Shown: positions 59,634-64,000 of the stretch, piece by piece | Position numbering within the stretch: position 1 is the first letter of the stretch | Layout of the letters: every line of letters begins with the position of its first letter | From: an uncultured Eggerthellaceae bacterium | Lineage (GTDB): Bacteria; Actinomycetota; Coriobacteriia; Coriobacteriales; Eggerthellaceae | Length of the DNA: 64,000 nt | NCBI GenBank assembly: GCA_949840905.1 | Contig: CATKXW010000004.1 | Coordinates: 36,182 to 100,181 of the forward strand | Reading direction: 5' to 3' | Made by a program: the position numbers and the translations under genes | Notes under the pieces: generated by a model | The model's input: only the letters and a program-made list of their open reading frames with translations | What the model was told of the DNA's origin: nothing | The model's database searches: none

Positions 59634-61089
59634 GCCTGCGACCTTGGGCGGTCCGCGACATAACGCTTCGAGCCGAGGGCGCTGGCTGCAGCGGCTCTTC
59701 GTGGCCGTCTTGTGGCTGGCGCTGTGGCAGCTTCTCGCGTGGGCGCTCGGGAACCCGCTGTTGTTCTGCGGGCCCATCGAGGTGGCGGGGGCGTTGGGCG
59801 AGCGAGCGGCGCAGTGGACGTTCTGGGCCTCGATAGGGTGGTCGTTTCTGCGCATCGCCCTCGGGTTCCTCGTGGCCGTAGCGGCCGGGATCGCCCTTGG
59901 GCTGCTGGCCGCCCGCTTCCGTTGGGTGGCTGCGCTGTTGGCACCGCTGTTGTTCATCGTGAAGAGCGCGCCAGTGGTGTGTTTCATCGCTCTGCTGTTA
60001 GTGCTGCTGGGATCTCATGGGGCCACCTCGGTGGTGGTGGCCATGGTGGTGTTCCCGCCCATATACGCTGCCATGATAGAGGGCGCGGCTGCCCAAGATC
60101 GCGCCCTGGACGAGATGGCCGTCGTGTTCGGTCTCTCGCCGCTGCGGCGGTTCCTTCATGTGGAGCTTCCCCGCTACGAGCCGTTCCTGAAGGCCGCTTT
60201 CAAGAGCGCCGTGGGCATGAGCTGGAAGGCTGGCGTGGCGGCGGAGCTGATCGGGCTGCCGGGGGCCTCCATCGGCGAGGGAGTCTATCTGGCGAAGCTG
60301 TCGCTGGACGTGCCGGGCATCATCGCGTGGACCGCCGTGGTGATAGCGGTGGGCTGGCTGTGCGAGAAGGGGGTGCTGTTGGCGTTCGACCTGTTGTGCG
60401 CGCTGCCCGATCGGCACCTGACCGACCGTGTCCGGCGGGCGTCCGCTCTGGTGGCAGCGAAAGAGGGATCGATGGTCGAAGGTGCAGCGGCAAGAGGTGC
60501 GGAAGAGGCGGATGACGCACCGGTGATGGATCTGTCCGCTATCGTGAAGCGCTTCGGCGAAAAGACGGTGCTCGACGGGTTCTCGCTGCGCCTTTTACCT
60601 GGCGAGCGCGTTTGCCTCATGGCGCCTTCCGGCACGGGCAAGACCACGCTGCTGCGCCTCGCTGCCGGGTTGGAGCAGCCGGATGCAGGTCGCGCGGACG
60701 TCGGCGAGAGCGCCGTGGTGTTCCAGGAAGCGCGCTTGCGCGAAGACCTCACGGCTGCGGAGAATCTGGCGCTCACGGCCCGCGACGAGCAGGAGCTCGC
60801 CTATGGCTTGCAGCTGCTAGCTGTGCTCTTGCCTGATGAGGATGATCGGGAGAGCAAGCCGGTCCGCAGCCTTTCCGGCGGCATGCGCCGTCGCCTCGAA
60901 GTGGCCCGCGCCCTTGCCCACCCGGCCTCCGTCCTTCTCCTTGACGAGCCCTTCGCCGGCCTGGACGAGGCCACGAAGGCCACCGTCGCCCGCACCATCC
61001 TCGCCCACCAAGGCTCTCGTCCCCTCCTCCTCACCACCCACTCCCCCCAAGACCCCGCCCTCCTCTCCGCTATACCTCTTCACCTCTAG
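59590..61089 (+). CDS. ABC transporter permease-ATPase fusion, NitT/TauT-like
   Basis: A roughly 490-residue protein. Residues 30-270 are a six-helix permease (WLALWQLLAWALGNPLLFCG; EAA-like loop ALDEMAVVFGLSPLRRFLHV); a 40-residue hydrophilic linker follows; then an ATPase with Walker A APSGTGKTT, signature LSGGMRRRLEVARALAH, Walker B VLLLDEPFAGLD and H-loop LLTTHSP. In the family these are usually separate genes. Only one frame is used, with no sign of frameshift. The GTG at 59590 overlaps the previous gene by 44 bases; a TTG at 59644 is a possible alternative. Confidence 0.85.
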   Translation: MRCLLTSSITRRTRRPATLGGPRHNASSRGRWLQRLFVAVLWLALWQLLAWALGNPLLFCGPIEVAGALGERAAQWTFWASIGWSFLRIALGFLVAVAAGIALGLLAARFRWVAALLAPLLFIVKSAPVVCFIALLLVLLGSHGATSVVVAMVVFPPIYAAMIEGAAAQDRALDEMAVVFGLSPLRRFLHVELPRYEPFLKAAFKSAVGMSWKAGVAAELIGLPGASIGEGVYLAKLSLDVPGIIAWTAVVIAVGWLCEKGVLLAFDLLCALPDRHLTDRVRRASALVAAKEGSMVEGAAARGAEEADDAPVMDLSAIVKRFGEKTVLDGFSLRLLPGERVCLMAPSGTGKTTLLRLAAGLEQPDAGRADVGESAVVFQEARLREDLTAAENLALTARDEQELAYGLQLLAVLLPDEDDRESKPVRSLSGGMRRRLEVARALAHPASVLLLDEPFAGLDEATKATVARTILAHQGSRPLLLTTHSPQDPALLSAIPLHL

Positions 61090-61571
61090 TCCGCGAACCT
61101 TGCAGCAGTTAGCGCGGGGCTTAGGGAAGAGGCTCGAGATCCGATTCGTGTAGCGAGCGACCCCTTAGAATCTCCATTATCGTGAGAAACGAGCGCGTTG
61201 CGCTGGGTCTCTCTGTGCTCTTGACGGCCTTCGCGAGCTCATGGGACCGGGTTTCTGATTGCAGCCGTTTCGGGGCCATGCTATATTCCGGCTAGCCAAA
61301 CCGCGGTACCTCTTCGATGGGGACGCGTAAATTGAATATCGAGCGCTCTGGAACGATCATCTTCTGTGCGCAACAGTGTATGAAGAGGGCATCTGCCTAT
61401 CGGATCACTGTTGTCGTGCGATCTCGATCGTGACAATTTACGTGTCCGCGGTTTGGCGACTGTGGTGGATGCCCTCCTCACATTGTCGCCGGGAATCGAC
61501 TTCGTGAACGCTCCAACAGGGCTTCCTCCACGGTGTGACGAGAACCACACCACCGGAAGGAGCTGATCGCC
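61090..61571 (+). other. Long leader region of the surface repeat gene
   Basis: 482 bases without a supported gene; it ends with AAGGAGC before the surface-protein ATG. Its main content is the extended imperfect palindrome at 61295-61457. No promoter could be fixed. Confidence 0.5.
61295..61457. repeat. Long imperfect inverted repeat upstream of the surface protein
   Basis: Left GCCAAACCGCGG (61295-61306) pairs perfectly with CCGCGGTTTGGC (61446-61457). Left GGACGCGTAAATTG (61321-61334) pairs with CAATTTACGTGTCC (61434-61447) with one mismatch; a 14-base insert separates the left segments. Inner CAACAGTG (61371-61378) and CACTGTTG (61406-61413) also match. It could be an invertible promoter, a MITE-like element, or a structured leader RNA. 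Confidence 0.68.
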
Positions 61572-64000
61572 ATGCGGTCATCTGTCGACGTACGCCCCTG
61601 TAGGGCGATACCTGCCCTTAGGCCTCATCGGCCGACCATTCTGAGAAGGACCTCCAACCTCATAGCCATAGCTCTCGCAGCGTTGCTGATCGCAGGGTCT
61701 GTTCCTGCATCCGCCCTCGCTGCGCAAGATGGCCTTCTGCCCGTTCCCGAGGGCGGCAAGGGCGCTGTTCGCATCGCTTCTAGTGCAGAAGGAGGTCCCG
61801 AGGGTCTCTCGCATCGTCTCTCGGAGGATCCTCTTTCCGCTGATGCGGACAGCGCAGCACCTTCGCTCGGGGACGTATCCCATAGAGAAGAAGATGTTCC
61901 CGAAGACAGCGGTAGCCCTTCAGGCGAAGAGGGAGCCGAAGCTATGCCTTCTGATGGAGCTGCCTTCGCGAACGATATCATCAGCCAACAGGTCGTCTTA
62001 GAGCCCATCGCCCGAGCAGAATCGACGAGCTCGTTCTGCTTGGCCTCCACCCTCGAGTCCACCAGATCGGTGCCCGTGGTGTCAGCGAAGCTGTCCCTTG
62101 AAGAGGACGAGGCTGTCATAGGCTCCTTCGAGCAGGACGGCATGACCTTCGCGGTCGAGCCAGGGGGCGAGAGCGTATCCCTTATAGCGGTATCCTATGA
62201 GAAGCTGCCTCGAGAGCTCGTCGAGGACCAAGCGCTCGTCATCCCCGATACGGTCACGCCCGATGGCACCGGCTCCTACAGCGTGGCCCGCATAGCAGAC
62301 GGCGCTCTTTCCTCCCTTGCCGAAGAGAGGGCCGATCCATCCTATGTGGGAGCGAAGGCCCTGTTCGACCAAGGAGATGCTCCCGAGCCGTTCGATGGTC
62401 GCATCGGCATCCTCACGCTCAGCATCCCATCTTCTGTCTCTTCCATAGAAGATGGAGCATTCTCAGGCTCTGACACCTTGCAATACCTCGTCGTCTCTGA
62501 CGATAACCCTGAATACGCTTCCTACGATGGCGCACTTTATGATGCCGAGCTTTCCACGTTGCTGCTCGTCCCTGAGGGTCGAGCAGGCGCCATCCGCATC
62601 GCTGCGAGCGCCACCGATATCGATCCTGAGGTGCTCTCTCGTTGTCCTTTGGTGAGCGCTGTGGTCGTTGATGAGGGAAACGAAACGTTCGCCTCGAAGG
62701 ATGGATGCCTGTATAGCAGAGATGCGAGCAGTCTCATCCATGCTCCATCGAATAGAACAGAGGCATCCATGACGCCGATGATGTTGTCCGAAGAGGTCTT
62801 CGATGTTCGAAAGGGAAGAGCAGCTGCGACCGTTGTCGCTGTTCATGGCAATGGGGGCACCCTGACCAAATACACGCTCAACAGTGCAGGAAGCGTGACC
62901 TCATCCACCCATGGACAGGCTTCGGTATCGGAACCCATCAACGGACATAACGCCTACTATGACTTCGGCGAGAAATTCTTGATCGACTGGTGGTACGGCA
63001 GCACTTTGTTCAGAGTGGAGGCGGAATCTCGACCGGGTTATGCGCTCCTCGGGTTTTCGAAGACCCCTACCGGCCCGCTCCTCGCTGATAGAGATGCGAC
63101 TGCGTTCGAAGCTCCTGCGACATTCTACGCACGGTGGCAGAAGACCGTCAGCGTATTTGCTAATGGAGGGACGTTGACCAAATACACTCTCAAAGGAGAC
63201 GACATCATGACGGGCTCCACTAAGGGTCTCTCTTCCGTCTCGGAGTGGCTCAACGGGCACGCGGCGTATTATGATAAAGGTTGGACGTATCTGATCGACT
63301 GGTGGTGTGGCGAGGTCAAGTTCAGGGTGGAGGCGGAGCCACGAGGGGGTTATACCTGCATCGGGTTCTCGAAGACCCCAGATGGCGCTCTTCTGTCCGA
63401 TCGTGACGCCCAGGCTTTCGCGGACCCTGCGGTGTTCTACGCCCGTTGGTCGCGCAACACCTACTCCATCGCATACAACGACAACGGTGGGAGCTTCGCG
63501 GGCAAGACCGGAAGCTACAACGTCGATACGAACGACTTCAAGCTACCGAGCAGCGGAACGCGCACAGGCTATGCCTTTACAGGATGGGAGGTATCGGGCG
63601 CATCAGGGGCCGGCATCGCAGGGAACAACACGACCAACGTCACGGTGAAGAAGGGAACCTATGGCAACCTCACCGCGAGCGCCAAGTGGACCCCGGTGAG
63701 CTATCCCATCTCATGGGATACAGCAGGAGGGAGCCTGACAGGGCAGAAGACGAGCTATGACATAGAGACGCCAGACTACCTCTTGCCTACGCCGACGAGG
63801 ACAGGATACACCTTTGCAGGTTGGGATGTGGAAGGCGCATCAGGGGCTGGCATCGCAGGCAACGGCACCACGGATGTCACGGTGAAGAAGGGCACCTATG
63901 GGAGCCTCACCGCCAAAGCCAGATGGACGAAGAACACATACCATCTTATCTGGAACGTGCCCCATGGCGCTCATGGGAACCGCATAGAGGACTTCACCAT
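61572..64000 (+). CDS. Giant secreted repeat protein with BspA-like and InlB-like repeats (3' truncated)
   Basis: One open frame of more than 800 codons running off the window. Signal sequence (TSNLIAIALAALLIAGSVPA, cut near SALA), then an acidic S/E-rich stretch, then a BspA-type leucine-rich segment (ILTLSIPSSVSSIEDGAFSG, YLVVSDDNPEY). From about codon 420 there are two units of about 105 residues with NGGTLTKYTL, LIDWWYGSTLFRVEA, GFSKTPTG and FYARW. From codon 630 there are InlB-type repeats of about 80 residues with NGGSFAGKTGSYN, TGYAFTGWEV and NVTVKKGTYG. AAGGAGC lies before the ATG. An adhesin or host-contact protein is likely; the sorting signal is beyond the window. Confidence 0.9.
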   Translation, partial: MRSSVDVRPCRAIPALRPHRPTILRRTSNLIAIALAALLIAGSVPASALAAQDGLLPVPEGGKGAVRIASSAEGGPEGLSHRLSEDPLSADADSAAPSLGDVSHREEDVPEDSGSPSGEEGAEAMPSDGAAFANDIISQQVVLEPIARAESTSSFCLASTLESTRSVPVVSAKLSLEEDEAVIGSFEQDGMTFAVEPGGESVSLIAVSYEKLPRELVEDQALVIPDTVTPDGTGSYSVARIADGALSSLAEERADPSYVGAKALFDQGDAPEPFDGRIGILTLSIPSSVSSIEDGAFSGSDTLQYLVVSDDNPEYASYDGALYDAELSTLLLVPEGRAGAIRIAASATDIDPEVLSRCPLVSAVVVDEGNETFASKDGCLYSRDASSLIHAPSNRTEASMTPMMLSEEVFDVRKGRAAATVVAVHGNGGTLTKYTLNSAGSVTSSTHGQASVSEPINGHNAYYDFGEKFLIDWWYGSTLFRVEAESRPGYALLGFSKTPTGPLLADRDATAFEAPATFYARWQKTVSVFANGGTLTKYTLKGDDIMTGSTKGLSSVSEWLNGHAAYYDKGWTYLIDWWCGEVKFRVEAEPRGGYTCIGFSKTPDGALLSDRDAQAFADPAVFYARWSRNTYSIAYNDNGGSFAGKTGSYNVDTNDFKLPSSGTRTGYAFTGWEVSGASGAGIAGNNTTNVTVKKGTYGNLTASAKWTPVSYPISWDTAGGSLTGQKTSYDIETPDYLLPTPTRTGYTFAGWDVEGASGAGIAGNGTTDVTVKKGTYGSLTAKARWTKNTYHLIWNVPHGAHGNRIEDFT
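62833..63459 (+). repeat. Two 105-residue direct repeats in the surface protein
   Basis: First unit from about 62833, second from about 63151. They share ACCAAATACAC and GACTGGTGGT in DNA, and WW, FRVEAE and GFSKTP in protein. They are diverged, so duplication is not recent. Confidence 0.75.
63462..63938 (+). repeat. Two InlB-type repeats of about 240 bases
   Basis: 63462-63701 and 63702-63938. Both have ASGAGIAGN, NVTVKKGTYG or DVTVKKGTYG and end in WT. Their DNA is very similar (GTCACGGTGAAGAAGGG appears in both), suggesting more recent duplication than the preceding units; a third copy begins at the window edge. Confidence 0.85.

Noticed and set aside
61281..61553. 90-codon minus-strand ORF in the region before the surface protein
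   Set aside because: It overlaps the long inverted repeat, has no ribosome-binding site and no protein-like pattern; probably chance.

Overview
The window reads as a chromosomal segment of a high-GC, strictly or facultatively anaerobic member of the Coriobacteriia, most likely Eggerthellaceae (Eggerthella, Gordonibacter, Slackia and relatives). The evidence is a membrane-bound LuxR-type regulator next to a Tat-exported molybdopterin oxidoreductase operon, stand-alone hyp maturation genes, an [FeFe]-hydrogenase, a desulforedoxin-type regulator, a choloylglycine (bile-salt) hydrolase, and a very large secreted BspA/InlB-like repeat protein. No tRNA, rRNA, CRISPR array or intact insertion sequence was recognised.

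Layout. 1-3.1 kb: the end of a nickel/peptide-type ABC importer (two permeases and two ATPases, one with a histidine-rich N-terminus). 3.2-4.1 kb: a VapBC-like toxin-antitoxin pair with its operator. 4.2-14.4 kb, minus strand: a proline/glutamine-rich membrane protein, cytochrome bd oxidase (cydAB), a flavin reductase-rubredoxin fusion, hypD-hypC-hypF and a glucose-6-phosphate isomerase. 14.5-22 kb, minus strand: a LytTR regulator, a Q/Y-rich membrane protein, a LOG-family protein, a lipoprotein, an MFS pump, an ECF sigma/RsgI-like pair, a DxDGDG repeat protein, and a short basic ORF that carries an intrinsic terminator inside its reading frame. 22.2-27.7 kb: an auxin-efflux-type carrier, a Fic protein behind nested inverted repeats, bile-salt hydrolase, a DUF1847 protein and a second Fic protein. 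27.7-35.3 kb: the LuxR regulator divergent from a DmsA-B-C-C plus SDR operon. 35.5-46.3 kb: an HTH regulator fused to desulforedoxin and superoxide-reductase-like domains, SUFU, an Rpn remnant, CmpB, HelD helicase, an acyltransferase, a TetR/membrane-protein divergon and class III FBPase. 46.3-54.4 kb: a MerR/aldo-keto reductase divergon, a GNAT, a 27-residue membrane protein, a NitT/TauT-type ABC system, an MFS pump and MsrB. 54.5-58.2 kb: an [FeFe]-hydrogenase and a NuoF-GltD-type flavoprotein. 58.6-61.1 kb: a second NitT/TauT-like transporter with permease and ATPase fused. 61.6-64 kb: the start of the surface repeat protein, running off the end.

How it fits together. Nickel uptake and Hyp proteins point to [NiFe] enzymes encoded elsewhere, while the [FeFe]-hydrogenase handles H2 in the cytoplasm. 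Cytochrome bd, the flavin reductase-rubredoxin, the superoxide-reductase-like regulator and MsrB look like an oxygen-tolerance kit. The dms-like operon under a membrane LuxR regulator is typical of the dedicated small-molecule respiratory reductases of Eggerthellaceae. The most unusual features are the small basic ORF with a terminator inside it (a candidate non-stop-mRNA gene, the known design of ribosome-rescue factors such as ArfA), the HTH-desulforedoxin-SOR fusion, the nested operators of the first Fic gene, a dyad placed for class II activation in front of the dms-like operon, and a long imperfect palindrome upstream of the giant surface protein.
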